From Sphingomonas ginkgonis (GTDB lineage Bacteria > Pseudomonadota > Alphaproteobacteria > Sphingomonadales > Sphingomonadaceae), in assembly GCF_003970925.1 (NCBI RefSeq), contig NZ_RWJF01000001.1, positions 1,544,501 to 1,608,500 of the forward strand: DNA of 64,000 nucleotides, written 5' to 3'. This document shows positions 42,806-51,452 of this stretch, piece by piece. The position numbers and the translations under genes were made by a program. The notes under the pieces were generated by a model. It had not been told where the DNA came from. It worked only from the letters and a program-made list of their open reading frames with translations, and did no database searches. How positions within the stretch are numbered: the stretch's first letter is position 1; the number at the start of each line of letters is the position of its first letter.

Positions 42806-45133
42806 GTGGACGATCTGATTGCCGATTTTGTCGCGGAATGCCGCGAGATGCTGGAAGCGGTGGGCGGCGAGATCGTCGCCTGGGAAGCGGAGCCTGGCAA
42901 TCGGGCGCGGCTCGATTCCATCTTCCGCTTCGTCCACACGGTGAAGGGCAACTGCGGCTTCTTCGAGTTCCCGCGCCTTGAATCGCTGAGCCATGCCGCC
43001 GAGGACGCGCTTGCCGATGTCCGGGCCGGACGGCGCCAGGCCGATGCCGCGCTGGTCAGCGCGGTGCTCGCGATCATCGACCGTATTTCCGAGATGGTGG
43101 CCGCGATCGACACCGGCGGGGAGGTCCCCGCGGGCGACGATAGCGCGCTGATCCTCGCGCTTGCGCCCGGCTCGGAGCAGCTGCTCGCGCCAGCGGCGGC
43201 GCCGGCCGAGAGCGGCGGAACGAAGGCGGTGGCGGCGCCGCGCACGATCCGCCTGTCGGTCGAGCTGCTCGACCGGGTGATGAGCACGGTTTCGGACATG
43301 GTGCTCGCCCGCAACGAGCTGTCGCGGCGGCTGCGCGACACCCAGGGCGACGTCGCGGTCGAAGGCGCGTTCGAGCGGCTGTCGGCGATCATCGCCGAGA
43401 TGCGCGACGCGATCACCCGCACCCGCATGCAGCGGATCGAGAATCTCTTCGTCGGGCTGCCACGGATGGTCCGCGACCTGTCGGCGGAGCTCGGCAAGCA
43501 GGTGCTGGTCGACGTCGACGGCGGGGACGTGGAGCTCGATCGCGAGATGATCGAGATGATCCGCGACCCGCTGACGCATATCGTCCGCAACGCAATCGAC
43601 CACGGGATCGAGAAGCCCGGCGAGCGGCTCAAGGCCGGCAAGCGCGAGACCGGACTGCTGTCCGTCTCGGCGCGCCAGTCGGGCAACCAGATCCTCATCG
43701 ACATCACCGACGACGGCCGCGGGATCGATGCCGGGCGGCTGGTCGAGAAGGCCGTGGCGAACGGGCTGCTCGAGCGGAGCGAGGCGGCGCGGCTCTCGAC
43801 CAAGGAGAAGCTGGCGCTGATCTTCGAGGCGGGCTTGTCGACCGCGACCGCCGTCACCAACATCTCCGGCCGCGGGGTCGGGATGGACGTCGTGCGCTCC
43901 AACGTTGAGCGGATCGGCGGAACGGTCGAGATCGACAGCAAGCCCGAGCAGGGCACGCGGATGACCCTGCGGGTTCCGCTGACCTTGACCATCATCCCGG
44001 CGCTGACCGTGTCTATCGGACAGCAGCATTTCGCCATTCCGCGCACCGCGATTGACGAGATCGTCCGTGCCCGCGGCGAGAGCGTCGAACTGTCGCAGGT
44101 CGGCGGCGCCGGAGTGGCGACGATCCGCGGCCGGCGCGTGCCGGAAATCGCCCTGGCCGACGTGCTCGGCCTGCCGAGCGAGCTGCGCGACGAGGAGCGG
44201 ACGCTGGTGGTGATCCGCCCGGCGGGCGGCGACGTCTATGCGCTGGCGGTGGACCGGATCCACGATCATGAGGAACTGGTGGTCAAGCCCGCGGCGCCGG
44301 CCGTGATGGCGACCGGCCTCTATGCCGGGACCACCCTGGCCGACGACGGCAGCCCGATCCTCCTGTTCGACCCTGCCGGCTTGGCGCGGGTCGGCGGAGT
44401 GCGGCTCGAGGCCCAGGAGCGCGGCGCCCGGATCTTCGAGGAAGCGGGGCGCAAGCGCGAAGACGTGGCGACTCAGGTGCTGCTGTTCCGCGGCCTCGGC
44501 GGCGAGCGCCGGGCTGTCCGGCTGGCGATCGTCGACCGCATCGAGGAAGTACCCGCCTCGTCGATCAAGATGAGCGCCGGGCAACTGCGGGTGCAGCTGG
44601 GCGAGGTAATCCTGCCGCTCGTCGGACTGGTCGAGCCGCCGGTCGAGGGCAAGGTGCGGGTGTTCCGCCTCAACGACGGCCACCAGGAAGTGGGCTATGC
44701 CTTCCACGAGGTCATCGACCTCGAGGCGCTCGCCTCGCAGGTCATGCCGGCCGAGACGCCGGGGGTGATCGGCGGCGTCGCGCTGATCGCCGGGGAACCA
44801 GCCGAGATCATCGACGCGCACTGGCTGTTCGCGCGTCATTCTGCGCATAGCCGGACCGCGTCGGCCTCGGTCTGCCGGCTCCCGGCGGGCGACCCGTGGA
44901 TCCAGAACATGCTCCGGCCGATCGTCGAGGCCGCGGGATATCGCGTGGTGTCCGGCGAGGACGAGCCGGCCGACATCGTCATCGTCCAGGACGGCAAGTC
45001 CGAGCCGGCCGCGACCGGCGGCAAGCTGATCCGTCTCCGCTCCGACCCCGAGGCGGGCGAGGGCGATGGCAGCATCTACCGCTACGACCGGGCGGGGCTG
45101 CTCGCCGCCCTCCACTCCGCGGCGGGAGCCTGA
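42806..45133 (+). CDS. cheA: Chemotaxis histidine kinase CheA with degenerate C-terminal receiver
   Basis: A 775-residue chemotaxis kinase. P1 (Hpt) has His44 in FRFVHTVKGNC. The dimerisation region (about 150-205) contains LLDRVMSTVSDMVLARNEL. HATPase follows (about 260-400, HIVRNAIDHGIE, GRGVGMDVV), then a CheW-like domain (about 405-545). The last 85 residues look like a receiver (DPWIQNMLRPIVEAAGYRVV, PADIVIVQDG) that has lost most acidic and Lys positions. A P2 domain is lacking or short. GTG 42806 follows GCGGGGGA. Confidence 0.93.
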   Translation: MDDLIADFVAECREMLEAVGGEIVAWEAEPGNRARLDSIFRFVHTVKGNCGFFEFPRLESLSHAAEDALADVRAGRRQADAALVSAVLAIIDRISEMVAAIDTGGEVPAGDDSALILALAPGSEQLLAPAAAPAESGGTKAVAAPRTIRLSVELLDRVMSTVSDMVLARNELSRRLRDTQGDVAVEGAFERLSAIIAEMRDAITRTRMQRIENLFVGLPRMVRDLSAELGKQVLVDVDGGDVELDREMIEMIRDPLTHIVRNAIDHGIEKPGERLKAGKRETGLLSVSARQSGNQILIDITDDGRGIDAGRLVEKAVANGLLERSEAARLSTKEKLALIFEAGLSTATAVTNISGRGVGMDVVRSNVERIGGTVEIDSKPEQGTRMTLRVPLTLTIIPALTVSIGQQHFAIPRTAIDEIVRARGESVELSQVGGAGVATIRGRRVPEIALADVLGLPSELRDEERTLVVIRPAGGDVYALAVDRIHDHEELVVKPAAPAVMATGLYAGTTLADDGSPILLFDPAGLARVGGVRLEAQERGARIFEEAGRKREDVATQVLLFRGLGGERRAVRLAIVDRIEEVPASSIKMSAGQLRVQLGEVILPLVGLVEPPVEGKVRVFRLNDGHQEVGYAFHEVIDLEALASQVMPAETPGVIGGVALIAGEPAEIIDAHWLFARHSAHSRTASASVCRLPAGDPWIQNMLRPIVEAAGYRVVSGEDEPADIVIVQDGKSEPAATGGKLIRLRSDPEAGEGDGSIYRYDRAGLLAALHSAAGA

Positions 45134-45137
45134 TCCG

Positions 45138-45578
45138 ATGAACGACCTTCTCCTCATCGTCACCATCGGCGGCCAGCGCGTCGCGCTTCCCGCGGCGCAG
45201 GTGGAATCGGTGGTCGAGCTCGACACGCTGATCCCGGTCCCGCGCGCGGCCCCGCACGTCGCCGGCCTGTCGGCGCTGCGCAGCCGGGTGCTGACAGTGA
45301 TCGACTGCATGCGCTCGCTGGGGCTCGGGACGTCGGACGCCGCGGACGGGATCCGCGAAGCCGCCGTCGTCGAGCTCGACGGCCATCATTACGCGCTGCT
45401 CGTCGACGGGGTCGAGGACGTGGTCGACGCGACCGGCGACCCGGCTCCGCTGCGGGGGGCCATGGGACCGGGCTGGGAGCGGGTCAGCCTCGGGCTGGTC
45501 GAGACCGGCGAGGGCGCGCTTCTGCTGGTCGACGTCGCCGCGCTGATCGCCGGCAACGACCAGCGCGCCGCAGCTTAA
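45138..45578 (+). CDS. cheW: Chemotaxis coupling protein CheW
   Basis: A 146-residue CheW adaptor that links receptors to CheA. It shows the two five-stranded barrels: LLIVTIGGQRVALPAAQVES, GLSALRSRVLTVIDC and the VDGVEDVVD loop. It starts 4 bp after cheA. It is shorter at the C-terminus than E. coli CheW but complete as a fold. Confidence 0.9.
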   Translation: MNDLLLIVTIGGQRVALPAAQVESVVELDTLIPVPRAAPHVAGLSALRSRVLTVIDCMRSLGLGTSDAADGIREAAVVELDGHHYALLVDGVEDVVDATGDPAPLRGAMGPGWERVSLGLVETGEGALLLVDVAALIAGNDQRAAA

Positions 45579-45633
45579 GCAACTGGTTATCTTTGCCAAT
45601 TAGGTCCGTCACTTCGAACTATCTGGAAACGCC

Positions 45634-45999
45634 ATGAAGACCTGCCTCATCGTCGACGATAGCAAGGTGATCCGCAAGGTCGCCCGGCACATCCTCGAGA
45701 CCCTCGACTTTCAGGTCGAGGAGGCGGCCGATGGCCGCGAAGCCCTGACCCGCTGCGAGAGCAGCATGCCCGACGTGGTGCTGCTCGACTGGAACATGCC
45801 GGTCATGAGCGGCATGGAGTTCCTCAAGCTGCTTCGCCAGCGCGGGCACGACGACCAGCCCAAGGTGGTGTTCTGCACCACCGAGAACGACATGGCGCAC
45901 ATCCGGGCCGCGCTCGATGCGGGCGCCGACGAATATGTGATGAAGCCGTTCGACCGGGAAACGCTGCACATCAAGCTCCAGCTCGTCGGCGTCGCCTGA
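45634..45999 (+). CDS. cheY: Chemotaxis response regulator CheY
   Basis: A 121-residue receiver: VDDSKVIRKV, phospho-acceptor in LLDWNMP, Thr in FCTTEND and Lys in MKPFD. It lies between cheW and cheB, so it is the probable output of CheA to the motor switch (FliG is at 29799; FliM is not in the window). A 55-bp gap with a TTAA-rich stretch precedes it. Confidence 0.92.
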   Translation: MKTCLIVDDSKVIRKVARHILETLDFQVEEAADGREALTRCESSMPDVVLLDWNMPVMSGMEFLKLLRQRGHDDQPKVVFCTTENDMAHIRAALDAGADEYVMKPFDRETLHIKLQLVGVA

Positions 46000-46009
46000 G
46001 GCTCGGGCG

Positions 46010-47113
46010 ATGAGCTCGGCGGCAGCCCGCTCCGACCCGCCTGGCGGGGCCCGGACGCGTCCGATCCGGCTGATGCTGGTGGACGATTCGCTCGTGGCCC
46101 GGGCGGTGCTCTCGCGGATGCTGGAGAGCGACGGCGGGTTCGAGATCGCGGCCGTGGCAGGGACCGCCGAGGACGCGATCGAGGCGCTGGCGCACGTTCG
46201 GGTCGACATCATCCTGCTCGACCTCGAAATGCCGGGCGCGGGCGGGCTGAAGATGCTCCCGCACATCATCGCGGCGGCGCGGGGGGCGCGGGTGATGATC
46301 GTCTCCTCGCTCGCCGAGGAAGGGGCGGAGCAGACCATCGCCGCCCTGGCGCTCGGCGCCGCCGACACGTTGCCCAAGCCGGGTACCGGCCGATTCAACG
46401 GCCGCTTCTCCGAAGTCCTGCTGAGCCGCCTGCGGGCGCTCGGCCATGCCGAGGCGACCGCCGCCGAGCCGGTCGAGCAGCGCCGTGCGGAGCGGCCCGC
46501 CACGCCGATCCGAAGCCCGTTGCGCGCGATGAGCAACGATCGGCTGCAGCTTCTCGCGATCGGTGCGTCCACCGGCGGAATCCACGCGCTTGGCGCCTTC
46601 TTCGCCGCGCTGCCGATGCGGATCGGGGTTCCGATCCTCGTGACCCAGCATCTGCCGAGCCCGTTCATGACCGTGTTCGCGCGGCAGTTGGCCTCGCCCG
46701 CGCGGCGCCGCGTGCTGGTCGCGGAGGACGGGATGGACCTGCTGCCCGACCTGGTGCTGGTCGCGCCCGGCGATGCGCATCTCACGGTCGAGCTCCTCGG
46801 CGACGCGCCGCGGGTGCGGCTCGATCGCCGCGCGGCCAAGAGCGGCTGCCTGCCCTCGGTCGACCCGATGTTCGCGACGGCCGGCGCCGCCTATGGCACG
46901 GGGGCGCTCGGCGTCGTCCTGTCCGGCATGGGCCGCGACGGAACGGAAGGGTCACAGCGGCTGGTCGCCTGTGGCGGGTCGGTAATCGTCCAGGACGAGC
47001 CGACCTGCGCCGTGTGGGGAATGCCCCGCGCGGTCGCCGAAGCGGGGCTCGCCGCGGCGATCCTGCCCCCCGACAAGCTTGCCCGGCGGGTCGCGACCCG
47101 CGTCGGAGATTGA
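46010..47113 (+). CDS. cheB: Chemotaxis protein-glutamate methylesterase CheB
   Basis: A 367-residue receptor demethylase/deamidase. The N-terminal receiver (about 18-140) has VDDSLVAR and LLDLEMPGAGG. The C-terminal catalytic domain (about 175-360) has the Ser in IGASTGGI, the His in TQHLPSPF and the Asp in GMGRDGTEG. It ends with QDEPTCAVWGMPRAV, the family signature. It is active only when phosphorylated by CheA. Confidence 0.95.
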   Translation: MSSAAARSDPPGGARTRPIRLMLVDDSLVARAVLSRMLESDGGFEIAAVAGTAEDAIEALAHVRVDIILLDLEMPGAGGLKMLPHIIAAARGARVMIVSSLAEEGAEQTIAALALGAADTLPKPGTGRFNGRFSEVLLSRLRALGHAEATAAEPVEQRRAERPATPIRSPLRAMSNDRLQLLAIGASTGGIHALGAFFAALPMRIGVPILVTQHLPSPFMTVFARQLASPARRRVLVAEDGMDLLPDLVLVAPGDAHLTVELLGDAPRVRLDRRAAKSGCLPSVDPMFATAGAAYGTGALGVVLSGMGRDGTEGSQRLVACGGSVIVQDEPTCAVWGMPRAVAEAGLAAAILPPDKLARRVATRVGD

Positions 47114-47116
47114 TTA

Positions 47117-47971
47117 ATGGAGCTGAGCGACAGTTCGACGCGTATCCTCGCCGGCCTCCTCGAAGCCAGAACCGGACAGCAGCTGACGATGAACCGCCGG
47201 TGGCGGCTCGAGACGGCGCTGAGCGGACTCCTGCGCGAGCGCGGCATCGCGACCATCGACGAGTTGATCACCATCCTGGTGATGGGTCGTGAGCCGGGGC
47301 TAGCCAACCAGGTGGTCGAAGCCTTGCTGAACAACGAGACTTACTTCTTTCGCGATCGCAGTCCGTTCGACCTCCTCGCCCGCCACGCGCTGCCGCTGCT
47401 GCGCCAGGCGCGGGCCAAGGAGAAGCGGGTGCGGATCTGGTCGGCCGGCTGCTCGACCGGGCAGGAAGTCTATTCGATGGCGATGCTGTTCGCCGAGGAA
47501 CAGGCGAGCTGGGCCGGATGGACGGTCGACATTCTCGGGACCGACGTGTCGCAGCAGGCGATCGACCGGGCTCGCGAGGGCGTCTACTCGCAATTCGAGG
47601 TGCAGCGCGGGCTGGCGATCACCCAGACGATCAAGTGGTTCGCAGAGCAGGGAAGCCAGTGGCGCGCCGCCGATAGCCTGCGCAAGAGCCTTCGCTTCCA
47701 GACCCACAACATCCTCGAGGGACCGCCGCACCCGGGCGGGTTCGACATCATCCTGTGCCGCAACGTGCTCCTCTATCTCTCGCCGGAGACGCGGCGGAAG
47801 GCGTTCGACCGGCTGTCCTCCGCCCTGGTCAGCGACGGCTGGTTGATGCTCGGCGCGGGCGAGACGGTGATCGGGCAGACCGACAAGCTGCTGTCCGACA
47901 AGAATGCGCGTGGCCTCTACGTGCATGCCGCCAACAGCGGCCAGGCGGAGCGCCGGGCGGGTCGCGGCTGA
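47117..47971 (+). CDS. cheR: Chemotaxis protein methyltransferase CheR
   Basis: A 284-residue SAM-dependent receptor methylase. The N-terminal helical domain has NNETYFFRD. The SAM-binding domain has WSAGCSTGQEVYS, DILGTDVSQQAID and CRNVLLYLS. Three bases separate it from cheB. The cheA-W-Y-B-R set is complete for adaptation; cheD and receptors are not in the window. Confidence 0.95.
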   Translation: MELSDSSTRILAGLLEARTGQQLTMNRRWRLETALSGLLRERGIATIDELITILVMGREPGLANQVVEALLNNETYFFRDRSPFDLLARHALPLLRQARAKEKRVRIWSAGCSTGQEVYSMAMLFAEEQASWAGWTVDILGTDVSQQAIDRAREGVYSQFEVQRGLAITQTIKWFAEQGSQWRAADSLRKSLRFQTHNILEGPPHPGGFDIILCRNVLLYLSPETRRKAFDRLSSALVSDGWLMLGAGETVIGQTDKLLSDKNARGLYVHAANSGQAERRAGRG

Positions 47972-48019
47972 GCCGCGCAAGGGGTTGACCGGCGGCGCTT
48001 TTCCGTGCGCTTGTGAAGC

Positions 48020-48709
48020 ATGAAATTCATCGACCGGCCGTCGCCCAACCATGACGAGCGCCAACTGGCCGTGTCGATGATCGTCCTCCACTATACCGGC
48101 ATGCCGGATTGCGGCGGCGCGCTCGACCGGATGACCTCGCCCGAGGCCAAGGTCAGCGCGCACTACTGCGTCGACGAGGACGGCAGCGTCTACCGGCTGG
48201 TCGACGAGGAACGCCGCGCATGGCACGCCGGCCGCAGCTACTGGCGCGGGACGACCGACGTGAATTCGGCCAGCGTCGGGATCGAGATCGTCAACCCGGG
48301 CCACGAGTTCGGCTATCGCGCCTTCCCCGACGAGCAGGTGGCGGCGGTGGTCGGCCTCGTCACCCGGATCAAGGAGCGGCATGGAATCAGCCGCGGCAAC
48401 GTGGTCGGGCACAGCGACGTCGCGCCGACCCGCAAGGAAGATCCGGGCGAGCTCTTCCCGTGGGAAGTGCTGGCGCGGCGGCGCCTCGCCTTGCCGAGCC
48501 CGACCCGCAACCTGATTGACCCCTACTGGACCGACGCCGCCTTCCTGCTCGCGCTCGAGCGGTTCGGCTATGACGTGACCGACAGCCAGAAGGCGGTGAT
48601 CGCCTTTCAGCGGCGCTTCCGCCCCGACATGATCGACGGGGTCATCGACGGGGAGTGCCGGGCGAAGCTGCTCGCGCTCCTCCTGCCGCGGCCGACTGGC
48701 GAACCCTGA
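48020..48709 (+). CDS. N-acetylmuramoyl-L-alanine amidase, AmiD/Amidase_2 type
   Basis: A 229-residue zinc amidase that cleaves the stem peptide from peptidoglycan. Ligands are visible in IVLHYTG (His24) and GHSDVAPTRKEDPG, with SVGIEIVNPG in between. A small peptidoglycan-binding domain (about 170-225) ends the protein (VIAFQRRFRPDMIDGVID). No signal peptide is clear. It stops just before the RNase P RNA promoter region. Confidence 0.9.
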   Translation: MKFIDRPSPNHDERQLAVSMIVLHYTGMPDCGGALDRMTSPEAKVSAHYCVDEDGSVYRLVDEERRAWHAGRSYWRGTTDVNSASVGIEIVNPGHEFGYRAFPDEQVAAVVGLVTRIKERHGISRGNVVGHSDVAPTRKEDPGELFPWEVLARRRLALPSPTRNLIDPYWTDAAFLLALERFGYDVTDSQKAVIAFQRRFRPDMIDGVIDGECRAKLLALLLPRPTGEP

Positions 48710-48730
48710 TCCGCGCGGCTATAGCGCGGG

Positions 48731-49127
48731 GGCCAGAGGGCCGGGCGACCGCGGGCGCCGGAGTTGATCCGGGGCACGAGGAAAGTCCGGGCTCCACGGA
48801 ACAACGGTGCCGGGTAACGCCCGGCGGGTCGCCGCGAGGCGGCTCAGGGACAGTGCCACAGAAAGCATACCGCCCGTTCTCGAGCGGGTAAGGGCGAAAG
48901 GGTGCGGCAAGAGCGCACCGCGCTTCCGGCAACGGCAAGCGGCACGGTAAACCCCACCGGGTGCAAGACCGAATAGGGGCGACGAGGGATGCACAATCCC
49001 GGGGCTGTTCCGGCCCGTCGCCCGGGTTGGTTGCTTGAGCCCCTCCGCAAGGACGGGCCTAGAGGAATGGTCGCCCATCCGCCTTCGCGGGCGGTGGACA
49101 GAACCCGGCTTACAGGCCCTCTGGCGC
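48731..49127 (+). ncRNA. rnpB: RNase P RNA, bacterial class A
   Basis: The catalytic RNA of RNase P, about 397 nt. The 5' GCCAGAGGGCC (48732-48742) pairs with the 3' GGCCCTCTGGC (49115-49125) to form P1. The conserved core is present: GAGGAAAGTCCGGGCTCC near 48778, ACAGAAA near 48849, GGTAAACCCCACCGGGTGCA, TAGAGGAATGG near 49060 and GACAGAACCCGGCTTACAGG before P1. A TATAGC -10-like box lies at 48720-48725. Open frames on both strands across this segment are chance. Confidence 0.96.
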
Positions 49128-49178
49128 ATCATCGCGGACGCTCGCAAAAGCGGACGCAATTTTCTAATTAGGGCCGCG

Positions 49179-49721
49179 ATGGTACGGCAAACTCGTTCGG
49201 ACGATTGGGGATTCCCGCGTTGGCGGTCCTATGGTGACAAGCAGCGCGGCGCGGCGCGCATCCGGCTGTGCGATCGCGAAGGCTGCGAGGAGGCCGGCGA
49301 CCGGCCCGCGCCCAAGAGCCCCAACAGCCCCGACCGCTGGTATTTCTGTGAGGCGCATGCCGCCGAGTACAACAAGAACTGGAATTACTTCGAGGGACTG
49401 GACGCCGAGGCGGCGGCCGAGCGCGAGCGGAGCGAGAGCGCCGGGGCGCGCGGCTATCGGCATTCCTCGCACTGGCAGTGGGGTGGAGCGGGGGACGGCA
49501 GCCGGAGCCGCGACGAGATGCGCGCGCTCGACGCGCTGGACCTCAACAGCGATGCGGACATGACCGCGATCAAGACGGCCTATCGCCGGCTCGCCAAGGA
49601 ACATCATCCCGATGTCCGCCCCGGCGACGAGCAGGCGGCCAAGCGCTTCCAGCAGGTGCAGGCCGCCTATGACGTGCTGCGCAAGGCGGAGGAACGAAGG
49701 GCGGCGGGCGACGCCGCCTAA
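49179..49721 (+). CDS. C-terminal J-domain (DnaJ-like) protein with Cys/His N-terminus
   Basis: A 180-residue protein. The J domain is at the C-terminus (about 113-175) with the essential HPD (HHPDVRPG), so it should stimulate a DnaK-type chaperone. The N-terminal part has DDWGFPRWRSYG and a CDREGC...FCEAH pattern, three Cys and one His that may bind zinc, followed by YNKNWNYFEGL. The same N-terminus occurs in other alphaproteobacteria, from memory. ATG 49179 is chosen; the longer frame runs into rnpB. It overlaps the thioesterase gene by 4 nt at the 3' end. Confidence 0.87.
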   Translation: MVRQTRSDDWGFPRWRSYGDKQRGAARIRLCDREGCEEAGDRPAPKSPNSPDRWYFCEAHAAEYNKNWNYFEGLDAEAAAERERSESAGARGYRHSSHWQWGGAGDGSRSRDEMRALDALDLNSDADMTAIKTAYRRLAKEHHPDVRPGDEQAAKRFQQVQAAYDVLRKAEERRAAGDAA

Positions 49722-50140
49722 ACCCCGTCGAGCATGAAGGTGCCCGCGCTTCGGGCGATCGGCCGGTCCGGGTCGCCGCCGTGCGCCACCCCCGACACGA
49801 AGGCGATCTGGCGGGTGATGCTGGTGCAGTGGCAGCGGGCCACGACGGTCTCGCCGCGAACGGCGGGACGGAGATAGTCGAGGCGGAGGTCGAGCGTGAC
49901 GCTCGGCCGGTAGGCGCCGAGGGCAGTCCATACCGACACTCCGGAGCAGGTGTCGACGAGGCTGACGATCGGTCCCGAGGCCATGATCCCGCTGCTCGAG
50001 AAAGCGACCAGCTCCGGACGCCAGGGAAGGGCCATCTCGACCCAATCGTCGCCAGCGGCGCGGAACTGGAGCCCGATCGCCTTGGCGTGACCGACGTGGC
50101 GCGCCATCTCGAAGAAGCTGGCGATATCGAATCCGCTCAC
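49718..50140 (-). CDS. PaaI-family hotdog thioesterase
   Basis: A 140-residue hotdog-fold protein: the central helix SGIMASGPIVSLVDTCSGVSV and strands SVTLDLRLDYLRPAVRGE and VARCHCTSI. The family hydrolyses acyl- or aryl-CoA esters; the substrate is unknown. It overlaps the sufE gene by 4 nt and is last in the run that begins at pspA. Confidence 0.85.
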   Translation of the reverse strand: MSGFDIASFFEMARHVGHAKAIGLQFRAAGDDWVEMALPWRPELVAFSSSGIMASGPIVSLVDTCSGVSVWTALGAYRPSVTLDLRLDYLRPAVRGETVVARCHCTSITRQIAFVSGVAHGGDPDRPIARSAGTFMLDGV

Positions 50141-50547
50141 GCGAGCCGTGCCGCCGTGTCCCTGATCAGCGCGATCATGTTGGGAATGCCCTGCGTCCGG
50201 TTGGACGAGAGCTGGCGCGACAGGTCGAACCGGGCGAGCTCAGTCGGGATGTCCATCGCCAGGATTTCCTCTGCGGGCCGGTCCTGCACCGCCGACAGCA
50301 CCAGCGCCACAATCCCCTTGGTGATCGCGGCATTGCTGTCGGCGAGGAAATGGAGGCGATGATCCGGCTGCGGCATGGCGTAGAGCCAGACCGACGCCGA
50401 GCAGCCGCGCACCTTGGTCGAGTCGGTCTTGAGTGGATCGGGCATCGGCTCGAGCGAGCGGCCCAGCTCGATCAGCAGCCGATAGCGTTCCTCGCCGTCC
50501 AGCAGCTCATAATCGTCGAAGATGTCGGACAGCGCGGGGAGGGTCAT
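50137..50547 (-). CDS. sufE: Cysteine desulfuration protein SufE
   Basis: A 136-residue sulfur acceptor that takes persulfide sulfur from SufS for Fe-S cluster assembly. The active Cys49 is in KVRGCSASVW. The rest (YELLDGEERYRLLIELGR; RTQGIPNMIALI) fits the family. It lies 19 bp after the last small psp-linked gene, without the other suf genes. Confidence 0.93.
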   Translation of the reverse strand: MTLPALSDIFDDYELLDGEERYRLLIELGRSLEPMPDPLKTDSTKVRGCSASVWLYAMPQPDHRLHFLADSNAAITKGIVALVLSAVQDRPAEEILAMDIPTELARFDLSRQLSSNRTQGIPNMIALIRDTAARLA

Positions 50548-50566
50548 GGCCAGCGCCTAGCAGAGC

Positions 50567-50812
50567 CTAGCGGTGGCGCAATTCCTCGATCTGGCGCGAG
50601 AGCGTGTCCTCTTTCTCGACCGCGATCCGCTCGAGCACCTGGATCCGGTCTTTGAGCTGGCGGACCTCGTCGCGAAGCTGGCGGGTCTCGACGCCGGCAT
50701 CTGCGTCCACCTCGGGATGCTCCCAGCGGTGCCGGACCCGCATGCGCTGCTTCATCAGGGTGAACAGGAACACCATGCCCAGGACGGTCAGCACGAACTC
50801 GAACGGGTTCAT
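50567..50812 (-). CDS. Psp-operon small membrane protein, fifth paralogue (short type)
   Basis: An 81-residue protein with one N-terminal helix (about 3-19, FEFVLTVLGMVFLFTLM), a basic RMRVRHRWEHP segment and a coiled coil ending in RIQVLERIAVEKEDTLSRQ and IEELR. The ending matches the shared tail of its neighbours but lacks the exact IVTDRG. The start follows AAGGA. It resembles PspB in size and layout. It is the most diverged of the five and the last before sufE. Confidence 0.8.
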   Translation of the reverse strand: MNPFEFVLTVLGMVFLFTLMKQRMRVRHRWEHPEVDADAGVETRQLRDEVRQLKDRIQVLERIAVEKEDTLSRQIEELRHR

Positions 50813-50818
50813 CGGTCC

Positions 50819-51094
50819 TTACTCTCCCACCGAGAGGCGCGGCCTGGCCCGCAGCGCCTCGATCTGCGACGCGGTCTCGAGCCCGCGATCGGTGACGATC
50901 TGCTCGAGGATTCGTACCCGGTGCTCCAGCTCCATGTTGCTGGCCGCATATTGCGCCGTCTTCTCTGCCACCACGCGGGCCTCCACTTCCAGCCTCTTCT
51001 CGCGCAGGTTGAACCAGCGGCGCGCGAGATAGAGGAGCAAGATGGTGGGGAGCAGGAAGGCAATCAACAGGCCGAAAACGTCACCGGGTTCCAT
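50819..51094 (-). CDS. Psp-operon small membrane protein, type B (second copy)
   Basis: A 91-residue protein: a helix (about 8-24, LLIAFLLPTILLLYLAR), then a coiled coil with VVAEKTAQYAASN and the tail RVRILEQIVTDRG / ASQIEALR. It pairs with the gene at 51453 through AEK(S/T)AQYA. Its ATG overlaps the stop of the preceding type A gene by 1 nt (TAATG). The role is unknown; it is probably part of the PspA membrane-stress complex. Confidence 0.82.
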   Translation of the reverse strand: MEPGDVFGLLIAFLLPTILLLYLARRWFNLREKRLEVEARVVAEKTAQYAASNMELEHRVRILEQIVTDRGLETASQIEALRARPRLSVGE

Positions 51095-51432
51095 TATGCA
51101 TCTCCAAGTTGGCGCGGGGATGGCTGCCTGCGCAGCGCCTCGATCTGGGCGGCCGTCTCGAGCCCCCGGTCGGTGACGATCTCCTCGACCGTCTCGACCC
51201 GGCCCGCGAGCCGGTCGAGGTCACTGCGAAGGCGGGCATTCTCCGCGACAAGGGTTCTGATCTGATCAAGCGCCGCCTCGCCGGCCACCGGGTGCGCCGG
51301 CTTGCCGAAGCTGTCGAGCGGATAGCCGTGCCGAACCCGAAGCCAGGTCGTGAAGATCCAGCCGCAGACCGCGACCAGCCCAACCAGGATGCCAAGGACG
51401 GGAATCAAGCCGATGACCTGATCCATCATCAT
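51094..51432 (-). CDS. Psp-operon small membrane protein, type A (second copy)
   Basis: A protein of up to 112 residues: a helix (about 6-31, LIPVLGILVGLVAVCGW), the motif RHGYPLDSFGKPAHP, and a coiled coil ending RVETVEEIVTDRG / AAQIEALR. It matches the gene at 51747 (KNGYPL...GMPIHP). Three ATGs stand in a row at 51432, 51429 and 51426; the AGGGAG ribosome-binding site best fits the second or third. Confidence 0.82.
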   Translation of the reverse strand: MMMDQVIGLIPVLGILVGLVAVCGWIFTTWLRVRHGYPLDSFGKPAHPVAGEAALDQIRTLVAENARLRSDLDRLAGRVETVEEIVTDRGLETAAQIEALRRQPSPRQLGDA

Positions 51433-51452
51433 CTCTCCCTGTTATGGCGGGC

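Noticed and set aside
42740..45310. 856-codon - strand frame across cheA
   Set aside because: Antisense to CheA; no recognisable motifs.
45575..45590. TTAAGCAACTGGTTAT before cheY as a second CtrA box
   Set aside because: The second half-site is off by one position and mismatched; too weak to call.
48719..49171. Several open frames on both strands between the amidase and the J-domain gene
   Set aside because: This is the RNase P RNA, whose paired P1 ends and core motifs are clear.
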